This document shows positions 22,701-35,517 of a DNA stretch of 64,000 nt, piece after piece; position 1 is the stretch's first letter; each line of letters starts with the position of its first letter. Source of the stretch: Isoetes taiwanensis (taxonomy: Eukaryota > Streptophyta > Lycopodiopsida > Isoetales > Isoetaceae). The stretch spans positions 14,152,283-14,216,282 of the forward strand of contig JAJEKV010000032.1 of the NCBI GenBank assembly GCA_021234155.1, written 5' to 3'. The notes beneath the pieces were generated by a model, which was given only the letters and a program-made list of their open reading frames with translations, ran no database searches and had not been told where the DNA came from. The translations under genes were made by a program, and so were the position numbers.

Positions 22701-25700
22701 TTTGGCATAAAAAATAGGACTATTCTTGCTTTCCCTTTTGCACAAAAGGGCTTTTTGCCCTTTTGGCGTTCCTTCCTTTATTGAGTCTTTGGGCAAGGGT
22801 AAAACCGGCAAAGACATAGCCGTCACAACGACTTCTTGAGGCGCCACATACTGAGCCAACCCCAAGTATGGTGAATCTTGCATGCAAAGAAGTTGATTAT
22901 ATTATTTGTAGGTTAGGTTCATGGTTAAATATTAATATTTTTGCCTCCATTATCAATACATTTCCTCCATTATTTTTGCTTCCTTGCTGTGAGAGAGGCT
23001 TCAAATTGCCATCTGAAATTGAAAACTTCAACACTAGACATGTCCCATGATGGACCATTAAAGGGCATTTTGAAGGTTCACAAAAAAATCATATAAAATC
23101 AAGAACACAAAAACTAGCCAAACCCTTTCTAGGAGTTCATATGTGGCAGTCATGCTTCACATAAAAAATACACAAAAATGTATCAGCTCCCATTCTTGTG
23201 AGTTATGCTCTAGCAAACCCAAGGGGGTCAATTACCAAAAGCTTCATGTTCACACAAAGTAAAATTGTCTTAATGAAAAGATTTTTTTGATTTTTTTCGT
23301 TATAATGTTACTTTTCTACACGAGATATAGAGCAAGACACAAAAAACGACATCTCAATTCGAAGTCTGTGAAGGAAGATAGAGCAATTCAAACATGACAG
23401 GGTCAAAACTGTCCTCTGCCTTCTGAGAACTAGTACTGGTTCCTAGAAAGCGGTTGTGATATAAAAACAACAACTTTCAGAAGATGATCAATTTTGAGTT
23501 CAAATTTGGCATATAAGTAGTTCACGAAGTCCTTCACCTATAAAAATATTTGTTAAGTTTGAATTTGATGTTTTGACTTTTACTTCTATTTTTAATTTTA
23601 GGAAATTTATACAAATGGATCGCATTGCTACATATGACTCTAGGTTATCCTCCAAAAAATCACATTATGAAAATTTATAAAGATATGAAACCAATGCAAA
23701 AACAAGCTCGTGGAAAGAGCAAAAGACATAGTAAAAAACAATCAAAAACAATATTTGCACCTGCTCATTACTAGTCCATAGTTCATTCAAAAATTGATAA
23801 TGTCCTTATGTTAGTCCATTCCAAGTTGAGTTTTGGGACACCAGTAGCTTTTAGACCACTTTGTTTACAAAAAATATTTGTTGTTCATTATCTTGAGGAT
23901 TATACTCGAATAGATAGCATTAATTATATTATATCTTCCATGTTTATTCAAGATTTGTGCCCTACGGTGTGACTTTACAAAATCACATCCTCAAAATATC
24001 TCATGTCAAGAAACCAATGCAAAAAGAACCAAGGAAAAATATGAAAAACTTTTACTATAAAAAATCAAGATAAACCATTATCTATAGTCCAGTTGCAGAC
24101 AATCATTGGTCCAAATGACTGAAAGTTTTAAAAATCATTAATGGTGCCACCTTAATCAATTTTGATCTCAACTTTCACATATTGAATGTATAGGTTATGC
24201 TATGGTATTTTTTTCAATGACCATCGAACCTATATAAGTGATCTCTATATATGTCATTTCTCACATTTTGAACTATTTTAAAGGCATATTTTGGGAAAAG
24301 TAGTGTCTCTTTCTATGAACCAAAGAAGCATATGTGAAATGTTATATGGTCTATTTATGTATTGTCATGGCTAAACTTCACAACATCCACATGAATTCAT
24401 CAATAAACATCGCTAACTTAATCATCGTGGAGTTTTGGACCTAGAATTATGGAGTTGACCCAACTTTTTATGCTCTAATGCATTAATCCGGTTGTTGTAC
24501 ATCATGTTTGAATTCCAAAAATTGCATGGTTACACTCAAGTTACACTATATGTAAGTTGATAAGAGTTATATTCTATGTAGATATAAATAGAACACATCA
24601 TTTACTACCCACATGGCATTATGGATGGTTGTTATTAGAGCATTTTAACATATACTTTTGTCCAGAATTCTGTATAGTAGATTCTTTTAGTAAATATTGA
24701 GGTTAACATAACTTATGAACACTCCAAAAAATCATGAAACTATAGCTCGTATAGTTAGCAACTCATGGCCACAAGAATTAAATCAAAACTTGTTTTAATG
24801 AGAGAGAAATAATTCTTGAACCTCAAGCAGCTTTTTTGACTAAAATAGAGTTTGGCGGCTTCCACCGATGTCATATGATAGCAAGAAAACATGGGAACAT
24901 AAAACTCAATGTGTTCTATGATAAGCAGGCAAATGCCTCCAACTTTAGCAAGGTTTAGGTCACTTTATGCTAGAAATATCGAAGAAGGCAGTTCTGGACT
25001 GGTGCAGAAACTGCCAAATTCTTCAATGTTTAAGTAATCACCATAAGGTCTAGGTGACCCCATTGGTCTTGAAATTCTTAGAGGTCATTAAGAAACAAGT
25101 GAAGACTCAAATGATGGTGGTATATTATAAAGTTGAAATTTCTTTCGTGAGTTTTATGGGTTTAAGTGGCAGAGATCATGTGGGCCAGTTCTGGTCCATG
25201 GATCAGGAATGGTCCCAGGGACAGGTCTAGTGTTAATAGCAATGGCAAATCCTCATCTACATAAATCTGGTTTTTATAGGCCAACTACAAAAATCTGATT
25301 TTGATAGTTTTTTTATTCGAGTGCTTATAATTCTGATTTTCATGTAATTTTGATTCAATTATGGTCTATTATAGAACTTAATGGGGAAGGGATTGGGCCC
25401 AGAGTGGAAGCATGTTATAAATTCAGCAGACAAATCAATCTCTATTATTGACAAAGCGTGGTTAACTGCAGGTTGGGGACACTTCAGACCAGGATCTAGT
25501 TGATGTTGGAGTGTTCATGCTTGAAATTTTAAGATTAGAAGCAACAAAAATATGAACTGAGAGGAACATATATATTGGGAAGTATATAGGTGCATGTGTC
25601 ACCTCATACTTTCAAATCACTGTAGATCTTCCTTATGTACATGATTGTTATTGTGACTTCGATTCATTTGAATGAAAAATCATATTCAATTATATGTTCT

Positions 25701-25825
25701 TTGTCACAAAATAAGGCATCAAGTGTTCAAAAAATTCAAGTCTTCAAAAGAAATCAAGACAAACTCATTTTCACAGCTGAAGCATAGAACTTCAAATGAG
25801 TTCTAAAAATTACAGAATTACAGGT
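22701..25825. other. AT-rich stretch, no gene recognised
   Basis: About 3.1 kb with no ORF above about 70 codons that resembles a known family and no terminal repeats that I could pair. It lies between the non-LTR 3' end and the C-terminus of the copy A transposase. It may contain the lost left end of that transposon. Confidence 0.45.
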
Positions 25826-27529
25826 TTTACATTTCATCGTCATCAGAAAGAACTTCGGGTAATTTCTGTAAAATGTTCTCCTCATCTAAAGGATCCAGCC
25901 TATAAACAGTTCTGTTATGACATTTAATTGATGGCATGTGAAGTCTAATTACACAGATCTGTGTTGTGAATACTATGCCCTTATCCTCTTCACTGCAAAA
26001 ATCATCGTAGGTTCATGACAAGGTTGATCTCGCGCCCTTCTTGTAATATATACCTTCTATGACACTATCAGTTGCGAGATACCATGTTTCTTTGAGTTGG
26101 AAGTCTTTCTCCACTATCCATTTTGGTTTTGTGCATATCAGAATCCAAAATTCAGCACTCTCATCATTGTCTTTGGGAGTAACGACAACAAAATTATCAC
26201 CAACTCTAAGCGCCTCTGCTAACATCGTGGGATTGGCAGAGAACAAGGACTTGCTGGATGGATTTACGGTCCTCAATGTCAGCATGCACATTGGAGGATG
26301 GTACAATAACTTGAAGTTTTCAATCATCAACATAGTCCTTGTTCACACAATTGCCCCATATGCCATTCAAGTAATAGCTACAAAAGCATGAAAGTTTTCT
26401 TGTATGCAACTGCAATGGAGATTCAGGATTGAATGCATGTGCACAATAGATCTGCCTAGTATCCAGAATCCTTTTTGCACCCCATGCTTTCTTTCTATCT
26501 ATATCCTCCACTTTGACTTCCCAAAAGAACCTTATTATATTTTTTCTCTTGCTGGTTTCAGATGTGTTCATCCACTCGGATGTTCCACAAGTAAACATCT
26601 CTTCAGCAACTTCTACCAGTTCATAAGCATTACCCATTTTTATGCTGTTGTACTTTAACAGCAGTTGTCTTAACCATCTCTTCAACTCAGCAGCCTTGCC
26701 ATCATGTTCACCTTTCCGTGGTTAGAACCAAAAAAATTCCATACCATATAGACTTTTGTGTCGTTTGTGTACCTAGCCACAAAGTAAAATGATCTAGAAG
26801 CCTTGAATTGAGATGCTGCGCCATTTGAAAACATATAATATCTCTTTGGCACCCTTCCGTTCTGTATCGTGTTCCCTATCATCTGATACATAGTAATGTG
26901 TTTCCTTGATAATCTCATCTGCCACTGAGTCATATCGATATGTTATTTGAACCGAAATGGTAATCTGGTTATTGACCCAGCGCATTGACTGCACCTCCTC
27001 TTGTCCTTGAATGTGTGGTTCTCTGCAAAATCCACTACCAAAAGACATGCATCTGCTGGGAAATTCTCCAGAAGCTCTTTAATCTATTTTGTTTGCCATT
27101 GCTACCTGAAATTATGCAGTGGAAAGATTTTTAGACGCTCTTTCAGTTTATCTAGAAGCTCCTTCGGTTCAGTCTCATTATACTGATGAGTCAATCTGCT
27201 ACCAGAATTTGAGACGTTGTCTTTCTCGTTATCAATGTACTCCCATTTCACTTTCCTGTTACTACCACGTTCTTCCATGGGACAGAACTGAAACTTCTTG
27301 ATTTCATACAACTCACAATCTCCAAGGATGCCTTCTAGTGAAACTCATCTAATTCGCTCTTTGGACATAATATAGATCTCCACATGATTCTTGTACTTGC
27401 AACTTTATGCTGGTGTGCCCTGCATTGACCAAGTTCATGTGATCTACACACATCACAGGTGCAAGTGCAATCATTCGGATGTTTGGTTATCATCCCATTG
27501 AGTCTATCCACTAGCATTTGCATCCTCAC

Positions 27530-28235
27530 ACGATGAATGCAACAACAACTATTGAAGTTCTACATGGTGGGGTGTGATGGTGGAAGATGGTGGAGTGTAG
27601 TGGTGGGAGATGGTGGGGTGTGGTGTGGGATATGGTGGAGTGTGATGGAGTGTGGTTGTGGGAGATGGTGAGCTTCAAATGTGGGGGTAATGAAGAATGT
27701 GGTGAATGTGGTGGTGGGAGATGGTGGGCTTGAAATATCGTGATAAATGTGGTAGTGGCAAAAATGTGGTGGTAGTCCATGGTGAGATGAAATGTAGTAG
27801 TGTGGGAGATGGTGGGGTTATATGTGGTGTGGTGGTGGGTTATATGTGGTGTGGTGGTGGTGACAAATGTGATGAACTATGGTGGTGGGAGATTGTGGGG
27901 TGAAATGTAGTGATGGTGACAAATGTGGTGGAGTGTGGTGGTGGGAGATGATGGGCTTCAAATGTGATGGTAATGAAGAATGCGGCGAATGTGGTGGTGG
28001 GGGTTGGTGGGCTTGAAATGTGGTGCTGATAAAAAAACTGTGGTAAATGTGGTGGCGTCTTTTGGGGTGGGGGTGGGTGGATAGTGTAGGGGGGTGGTAA
28101 ATGTGGTGGGCATTGTGGGGAGGTTGAGGGTGGGGGGGAGAATAAATAAAATAGTGAATCCACACACTTCATATATTTAACATGCACGTATCCACATGAC
28201 ACCATAAATATCACGCACCCCACCCCACACTATAC
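27530..28235. repeat. GTGGTGGGAGATGG minisatellite in the intron of copy A
   Basis: About 700 bases of irregular repeats of GTGGTGGGAGATGGTGGGGT with interspersed AATGTGGTG words, strongly purine-rich on the + strand. The Pro/His-rich minus-strand ORFs across it (27818-28223) are translations of the repeat. Runs of GGG/GGGG could form G-quadruplexes on the + strand. Confidence 0.85.
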
Positions 28236-28475
28236 CACACCATACATCACATCACTTTCCTATCATACGTCATTTGCAAAAATCTGCATAGCATGCTCTC
28301 ACAACATTTCTAAAATTCGTACCCTGATAATAATTACATACCTTTTCTAATCTTAAAAGATACTTCTTCACTACTCACTAAATCCTGTCCCTGCACTAGA
28401 TTTTTAGTATTTCGCTCTCAAGCTTCTGTTCCAAGCTAATTCCTGCAGCAATGGTTAACAGGTTCAGAGACAATA

Positions 28476-28931
28476 ATGGCATTGCTGCGGTATACTTTAA
28501 CCAAGGCATGTGACCTGTCTCTTAAGGCGGATATGTCAAGAGCCACCTTCTTTACTGATTTTGAAGCCATGTTGCCTGCGTTCAACAGAGTAGATGTTGG
28601 GCCATCAATGGCTGTTTTTGGGGTCAGAATGACAGAAACAGAGCTAAAAGACAAGGCCTCTAATTTTATGATACATGCAGCTACAAAGAGAGGAATAGAA
28701 TGGGTTAATAATCACTTCGGAATTCTAAATCGACAACAGTGTGACCTATTGGTAAGGATGGTTGCACACCAGGGGGGAATGCAAGAAACTATAGCGAACT
28801 TGATTCTATGCACTTCTGGCATGACAACACAAAGCTTGGATGCTTTAATACAAAAAACAGTCATTTCGGATGCACTACCATTGGAACCAGTAATACCAGC
28901 TCCTCCTGCTGCTCAGGAAATACATGGGTAA
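28476..28931 (+). CDS. Hypothetical 151-residue ORF inside copy A, opposite strand
   Basis: A clean ATG-to-TAA frame of 151 codons, one of the longest uninterrupted ATG ORFs outside recognised features. It has a mixed helical composition (RVDVGPSMAVFGVRMTETEL, then GIEWVNNHFGILNRQQCDLL) and a Pro/Ala-rich tail. I do not recognise a family. It lies within the presumed first intron of the copy A transposase, on the other strand. It could be an accessory gene of the transposon, a captured exon or a chance ORF. No equivalent was seen in the intron of copy B, which argues against an essential transposon function. Confidence 0.35.
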   Translation: MALLRYTLTKACDLSLKADMSRATFFTDFEAMLPAFNRVDVGPSMAVFGVRMTETELKDKASNFMIHAATKRGIEWVNNHFGILNRQQCDLLVRMVAHQGGMQETIANLILCTSGMTTQSLDALIQKTVISDALPLEPVIPAPPAAQEIHG

Positions 28932-29357
28932 AAAATCTCGAGTCTGGTATATACAGAGTCGGAGCCTTTGAAAAGCCAAATTTTGTAATATAGTACTTTT
29001 TTTAATATATTATATACATTCGGACAGAGAATGTGTACTTTCAGCTGACATATATTTGTCTTTGAATAGTTCAACTAAAACTTTTAGGATCAGTTATCTG
29101 TCATTCTCAAATATTGTTACACTCTACACAACATACAGATCCAGTAAATGAATATAGTACTTGTAACTCAATTCTGTCATGTTCTAATATTCTCACACGT
29201 TAAATATTATTTACCTGCATTTCACAGTCAACTACTCACAATTCACATGCTGCATACAGTACACCACAATCACTGTACAACACAAGAACTACCACATGCA
29301 CCACCACCCTAAGCACCATAACTAAGAAAACATAAATAACAGAATTTAAAAACTAAC
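28932..29357. other. AT-rich part of the copy A intron
   Basis: No gene. AT-rich sequence running from the hypothetical ORF to the splice donor of copy A exon 1 at 29358. Confidence 0.4.
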
Positions 29358-30351
29358 CTGTGATTCCTCTAGATAGTGGGTAGCATGTTCTTCTCTTACA
29401 TTTCTCTTCAATCTTCTAGTTCTAACATCCTTTGTGTTGGTGTTCTCAATCCAAAGTTTTTGAATCTTTTCTATCTGTTCATCTGAAATTGCATTAAATC
29501 TTTTAGCCCTCTCACAAGAAACCCATTTCACACCATAATTGTAATCAATCTCTGCGGTCTTTTTCTTTGCCTTTTGCAGGTTTCTTGGATGAACACCTAA
29601 TACCTTTCCAAGATCCCTCTGGCTGATTTTTTCACTTCTTTCTGAATCTGCATGGCGTGGTACAGACATTGCAAGACATCTATTCTTGGCTGCTAGGCAG
29701 TCATTGCTAGTATAGAGTTTCACAGTCTGCATAGAGTCCCAAAGGCTCCTAATGACAATGTTCTTGGCTTCCAAATCCTTTAATTCTTCACCTATAAATT
29801 TTTCCAATGTTTTATCCCTCAAAAACTCAAGTAAAATTTCTTTCTACATGCTATCCTCGATTCTTTTGGTCTGTTTATGGAAAGATGTTAGCAAATTAAG
29901 GACAACATGACGTTTAATGCTTGCACTTCTTGATGAATCGGATCCTTCTGCCAATTCTATAAGCTCCAATCTTTCCTCTCTTCTTCTTTTCCTCTGGCAT
30001 CTTTTCTTCAGCATTTCTTCTTCCTTGGTTCTTCTTCCTTTTCTTCTGTCTGAAATGTCAGTTTGTGGATGGATTACCTCATTGACATCCATATCCACAA
30101 TGGATTGAGCTTGCAGCAGGGAGCCAAAGAACAAGACAGAGGCAAAGAATAGGAAGGGGCCGAAGAATAGGAATTTGAGTTTTAGTTTTGAAACTAGAAT
30201 TTCTCCCACAAATTGGGACTCCATTCTTAAATAATGGCAGTTGGGCGGTGCCATAATTATAGTTTCATATTACAAAAGTGGCGGATGCGCGACCACATTT
30301 TGGAGGGATAGGGGGGATAGCCAAATTGGGACACCACAGCGTGCTTTTACC

Positions 30352-31215
30352 TAGAAGCTCATGGCAATCATGTTGCAAAAGACAGGTTTTTTGCCTCTTC
30401 AAAAGGTAGCCCTTGATCGCCACATCGCCTACTTTTAGAAGGTGGTCAATATAGACGATGCTCGTCTCCCCAACTTGCAATGGAGCCGCAGCGCCTCAAG
30501 GCCTGTTGGAGGAAAAGGAGAGCTCAGTGGCTGGCCAGATGGAATGCACAGGAGCATAGGCGTATACAGGGCAAACAAAAGCAGATCGACATAGTTTCAG
30601 GCAATAGCTTCCTTTCTCAGCAAGCTTTGGGATGCTAGCGCTCTTGAACAGGTCAAGACAACACATTATCAGCACTACATAAATCTCACATTAGAATGGA
30701 GCCCATAATGCTACCTGCGTACTCATTTTCTCGATTGTCTCGATTCAAAGAGGTGCACACTATCTCCGTATCGAGACAAGATGGGTTGGGGAGCCATGTT
30801 AGGACAAGGTTTATGGGGATCCATTTAAGGTTAGTGCCACACTCTGTAGAGCTATTCAGCATATGAACAAATCCAAACATGTTATGCTGAGTTGATTAGT
30901 CTCCACCAGCTATTGCATGTGCTATTGACCAGGGCTTTGGTACGGATGTTGGGATCATACCTTCAAGAGGCCATAGTTATTCAGTCTCAACTATGACCTC
31001 AGATACTCACATGGCATGTACATATGTTTCATGATATATATTTGTATATTTATAGAGTTTGTCAACATCCTTATTACTGCCACGATTTTCCCTTGAAAAC
31101 ACTTCGGGGTGGGGTTTTTTTGATCTGGACAGTAATAAGTCTGTTGCACTCCTTTACTGGGTCCCATGGCCGATTTGTCTCAGTGGATTTTACAATCAAT
31201 TTAATAAAATTCAAT
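30352..31215 (+). mobile_element. LINE-alpha 3' part
   Basis: This begins abruptly after the copy A terminus, in the C-terminal part of ORF2. The segment around 30380-30460 parallels QKTGFLPLQRAALDRHIVYF, followed by RLPNLQW and WLARWNAQEHRRIQ. The 3' UTR hairpin has arms CTTATTACTGCC (31070-31081) and GACAGTAATAAG (31128-31139). The 3' end reads GGCCGATTTGTCTCAGTGGA and continues into an AATTCAATT-type tail at about 31190-31215. Frames are broken. With the piece at 21834 it forms one LINE-alpha unit interrupted by transposon copy A. Confidence 0.8.
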
Positions 31216-31239
31216 TCCAATATGAATACATATATTAAT

Positions 31240-34000
31240 TACAAATGTATGACATCCTAACGTGCCCCCCTCTCCCCTCCCCCGAACTATATAATATAAA
31301 GTTTACGAGGGAAGCCATCAGAACTAGAGGACTTACATGAGGCCAAAGAAAACAAGGTTTTATAGATCTTTGTATCTTCAAGATACTGCATCAGGATCTG
31401 ATTGTCTTACTGTCTGATCTTATCCGGCCAATCAACCTTAGTCATCCCTTGGAAAATCTGAGCTTGAAATGACGTCGGCTTAGGATCTTCCATAATTTTT
31501 TTCTAAGAGCTTTCTCTTACAAATGCCTTGATCCCTTCTTGGCTATCAAGTATATGCTGACCATTGTCCCTTATAACCGTGATATTATTTTCTACGAGTC
31601 TTGCCCCTGCCATTCAAAGAAGCATTTAGAGTTTTCAAAGTCTAACTTAGTATATCACTTTGGTTTAGTGCGCACGACAACTCCCCTAGCTTCTTCCTCC
31701 TCAATAGCCTTGGCTTTTCCTTCTAACTTCTCTTCTCTGCCTTGATTTCCCATATCATGTGGATCATCTAACACATCCTACTTGACCTCCCTTAGGAGGT
31801 TATTGACTGCTTTCTTTTCCCTTATGAATTCCATGGATCTCTTTTTGGCCCATTCTTTTATCCATCTCTTTATAAGACTAACATTATTTACCCAAGCTTT
31901 CCTATAGACCATCAAACTCTAGTAGCGACGCCAGTAAGGTCCTAAATGCTCTGCAAAGTGCCGTTTTCTCAACCGCGATGTGTTTAATCTAATTGGAACA
32001 TTGCCATGCTTCTTGATAGTAGGGTCACTTTCTAGAACTAGCTTCTGTAGTACATGGTCTGAATGTAAGAAAACAAGCTCTCCTTTAGCATAACATTTGT
32101 TTATGAAGCATGCTAGTTTATTGGGCATATAGAATCTGTCTAACAGAAAATATACCATGCCTTGACCATTTTTCTCATTAGATTATGAAGAGATAGCATT
32201 GGAATGAATGTGCTCGTCAGCTTTTTGCTAGTTAGATGACTGTTATGTGTGACCCATTCATAGTTAGAACACTTATGAGACTGTTTGTTTTGGAAATCTT
32301 GAAGCAAATCCCACTTAGTTTCTTGGTGCATTGTACTTAGTTGGACTCTGCTTATTGGCTAGAGATCTACTAGATCTCTGCTCCTCTTGGCCAAAGAAGT
32401 TGTGTTTTCTCTAGATACGGAGGAGAATGTAACACTCTTTATATCCTGAAATGATGAATAGGATTTTCCATCTTTATAATCTTGGGCTTATTGCCAAGAA
32501 TATTAGAGGCAATTCCTTGTTAGCATATATTAACAAGACACTAGAGCGAGTCTATTGATGCAATAGCCTCCCCATGGTGCGACCTCTTGGCTACCTATAT
32601 TTTCTAAACACCCAAATGAAGGAGAAGTTGGTCTACTCTTAAAGAACGGCATCATAACTTGCTTTAATGGTCAGCTTTTGCTCCATAAATGGAGGTTTGA
32701 TCTATCCAAACGAGCCCGATGCTCTATTCTACCCAATCTACATCTTTTTTTTCCAACTTGAGCTCTGAATACTGAACTGAAAAGGCCTTTCAAGCTATTG
32801 CTTCTTCTATGGGTGAATTTGAGTGTATGGATGGTAGCAAAGATGATGCCCCTAAAATTTGTATCTCAATTAACCTATTGAAGAACATTCCTCAATCCTT
32901 ATTCTTTAATGGCCTCTATAATAAAAAGACGGAGTTCAAGTTGGTGGTATTAGGTCTTTCTTTGCCCTGTTCTATATGCCGGATCAAAGTCCATGCAAGA
33001 AGCATCTGTTCTGTTGATGCTCACTTCTAGAAGTGTGGCTTGTAAGAAAGGAAAAGCTCTATGGTGGACACTGATAGTCATGGGTTCATTACAATTTCTA
33101 GATCTTGCAAGGCCTCAACATTGTTCCATTGAACTTTTTATATTTAATATCAACAAATTTTTTAAGGGCCCGAAGGGCCCAAATGTTTTTCTACACAACC
33201 ATTACTCCTACACTTATAATTAAAATCCCTCTAAAACCCCCTTTGGTTTGGGTGCATATTCACATGGGGGATTTTAATTATAAGTGTAGGATTAATTGCA
33301 CTGCAACATTCTTGACTAGTTGAGGAATTTGAGTATGCTGCAAATTCTTGGCTGGAGGAATATAACCCTTGTTTAATATTTTACCTTGCATCTGAGAGTT
33401 AGAAATAGTAGAAGAGTTTGACTTGTCAATTACTTCTTTCTCTGCAAGTGCATTCTGCTGAGATAATGCTTTCTTTCTTTGTATCCTTTTACAACTTCCG
33501 TTGATTCTTTTCCATGAACTAGCATGTTGTATGTTTGCTGCCTATTGTCTTTGAGAAGTATCAATGTCAATATCTCTCTTATTAATATCTCTTCTACTCT
33601 GATTAATTTCTTCAACAATGATGACATTCTTTGGCTTACACACTAATCTAGAGTATCTTGTGTTACATTTATGGCAAAAACATGGTCATCCAACCCTTCT
33701 AAGCTGCATGCTAAAATGCTTTCCATAGAAGAGAATTAAGGCACTGAGGTAGGCACAGTCTTGGAAATGTCAATCTGAACAAAGCATTTAGGAGGCTTGT
33801 AAGGACAATATTCAGTGGTCAAATAGATCCCAATTGAACTAAGATATCCCTAAAGCAGTCTTCAATCCAATATGAGATTGAGCTCACTCATTGATTTCCG
33901 TGTCCATGATTCTTAAGTGGTGGTCTCCTACTGGTACCCATCGCCCCCTCCCCCCCCCTCCAAACACACACACAAAAGGGAATCCAATCTAGGTATTTTA
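31240..34000 (-). mobile_element. Degenerate L1-like LINE, ORF1 and endonuclease parts
   Basis: On the minus strand, sequence around 33990-33300 reads like an ORF1 gag-type protein: KCFVQIDISKTVP near 33780, then a Cys/His-containing stretch and a basic, Gln-rich tail (SRRDINKRDIDIDTSQRQ). Farther left, 32160-31900 gives an endonuclease end (LHSDHVLQKLVLESDPTI, then PIRLNTSRLRKRHFAEHLGP). It is followed by the linker RWIKEWAKKRSMEFI and NNLLREVK near 31870-31790. No intact RT core is seen before LINE-alpha begins at 31215. Frames are broken many times. Assignment is by general resemblance to plant L1 elements. Confidence 0.5.
33201..33296. repeat. Foldback element with 29-bp arms
   Basis: Arms 33201-33229 and 33268-33296 are reverse complements except at one position. 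The core CCTACACTTATAATTAAAAT is perfectly paired, and the loop is about 38 bases. It lies in the degenerate LINE at 31240-34000. It is probably a short MITE or foldback insertion; a target duplication is not obvious. Confidence 0.85.
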
Positions 34001-34079
34001 TCTAAGAAAAATAGTAGGCTAATGAGACAAAGGCATCTAGTTTTTTGACAAAATAAGATGCACGCTGAATTTAAGAAAG

Positions 34080-35500
34080 CAAGTTGCCCCTCAATGTAGG
34101 CCCTCTTGGTTTGGGGATAAAAGATTAGTCTTCATGGGTTTAGGATGAGACACTTGCTTGTGGATCAGCCCCACAAGCCAGTTGGAAAGCCTAGGTGACA
34201 CGAAAACTCATTCTCGTGTTGTAGACAAAGTGTCAAATGTGGAGTGGAATAAACACCTAACTAGATCTTAGTTAGTAGAAAGTAAAAATAATTAATTGAA
34301 TACAACAATCATAATGTCCACATGTGTTTATTTTCTCTTCATAAATTAATAAAGAAGGGAGCTTTTATCTTCAAAAGTTAATCCATGGCAGGGAGCTTTG
34401 CTTTTATTTTCATAAGTTAATCCATACCAAGGCAACAAAAAAAAAGAGGGTTTTTATCTTCATAAGTTAATTCATGCAAAGATAAAACGGGCAATTTTTA
34501 AATCCAAAATATAGCAAGAGTATGTGATACATGGAATGCCCTTTCCCAAAAAGAAGGGGCAAGAAAAGTTGGTATGCTTCCCCATCCAAAAGAAAGGTAA
34601 ACTTGGCAGAGAATAGAAGTACGGGATTACAAACATGAAACAAATCCAAAACTTGGCCAGTAGATCCGGTACAGAAAAGAAATAGTTCTGAGAATATTAT
34701 TATTCTACCATGTAGACACGAAACAACTTACAACTGATGCCAGAAGCACTAATTTGAATCAACTTATTTGAGTAGTGTATTATTCTATCATTTAGACATG
34801 AAACAACTTCCAATTGATGCCAAAAGCACTATTTTGAATCAACCTATTTGAGTATAATGGAAGCTAACTAGTGTCTAAAAGTAGGATAAGCAAGTACAGA
34901 CATGGAACGTAGATTCATTCTACCATTTATACATGAGAAAGCTTCCTTAACAGCCTCAGAGAGAATAATTAAAAGATCTACCTATACAACTAAGGACCTA
35001 ATAAGGTAAAGTAGAAATAACAATAGAAGGTTAAAATAACAATAGAAGGTCTCATGGAAAAAATAACAATAGAAGGTTAAAAAAAAAAATAAAAAAAATA
35101 AACGCCCCGTCTTCCCAAGAATGATGTTCTATATTGCCGTAGAATCATTGCATTGATGTGGTTAAAAAGGAAAGAGAACATATAGAAATTTAAAATGGAA
35201 AGAGAATAGAAATATAAATTCAAAGTCAGTCTAGGCCGCAAAAAACATATAGAAATTTAAATTCAAAATAGGCCCATGCTATGAATGTGTAAGTATGAAT
35301 AACTTAGTGTCATTGTCTTAATTGGCTGGGCGGTGTTACTTTGAAGTTCAAAGTTTTGGTTCATTTGTCCGAAGAATGGATATAGAGATACAAGTTCGTT
35401 AAATTCCAATTCAGAAATGCTTTAGCCTATACAGGAACAGATCAGACATTTTCCTTCTTTAAGATACAGGAACAGAGAAGAAATTTTCTGATGCAGATGC
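34080..35500. other. AT-rich spacer with short local duplications
   Basis: No gene. An ~80-base unit starting TATTATTCTA near 34698 recurs near 34778. The phrase TTTTATCTTCA.AAGTTAAT recurs three times between 34360 and 34480. AATAACAATAGAAGGTT recurs three times between 35020 and 35080. Confidence 0.6.
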
Positions 35501-35517
35501 ACACATGAAATCCTCAA

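Larger units (their letters stand above)
25826..30254 (-). pseudogene. Sola-like transposase of copy A (DDE-type), split and mutated
   Basis: Exon 1 runs 30254-29358 in one frame with a single in-frame TAG at 29844-29846. It contains a basic NLS-like RRKGRRTKEEE stretch, KISQRDLGKVLGVHPRNL and ends THYLEESQ at a CAG|GTTAGT donor. After a ~1.8 kb intron, a Cys-rich block (CTCDVC, then WRSILC, GDCELYEIKKFQFCPMEE; about 27530-27230) leads to VDFAENHTF (near 27040), VQSMRWVNNQ, a YVSDDREHDT block (near 26880), SNGAASQFKASRSFYF (near 26800) and FFGSNHGK (near 26730). The C-terminal half has FWEVKVEDIDRKKAW, TRQIYCAHAF and LSCFC, then ends DDDEM at 25826. Copy B has SDG where this copy has SNG, so a putative catalytic Asp is lost here. 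Frameshifts separate several blocks. Confidence 0.7.
25826..30351 (-). mobile_element. Sola-like DNA transposon, copy A, decayed; right terminus present
   Basis: The right end at 30328-30351 reads, on the minus strand, GGTAAAAGCACGCTGTGGTG. It matches the termini of copy B (GGGTAAAAGCATGAAAGGGT) and of the 323-bp derivative (GGGTAAAAGCACGTTAGGGT). Immediately to its right, LINE-alpha sequence begins. No partner terminus was found on the left, where LINE-alpha is also missing about 680 bases, so the left end was probably deleted. The interior is a transposase gene remnant on the minus strand. Confidence 0.7.

Noticed and set aside
27818-28223. Pro/His-rich protein on the minus strand
   Set aside because: Pure translation of the GTGGTGGG minisatellite.
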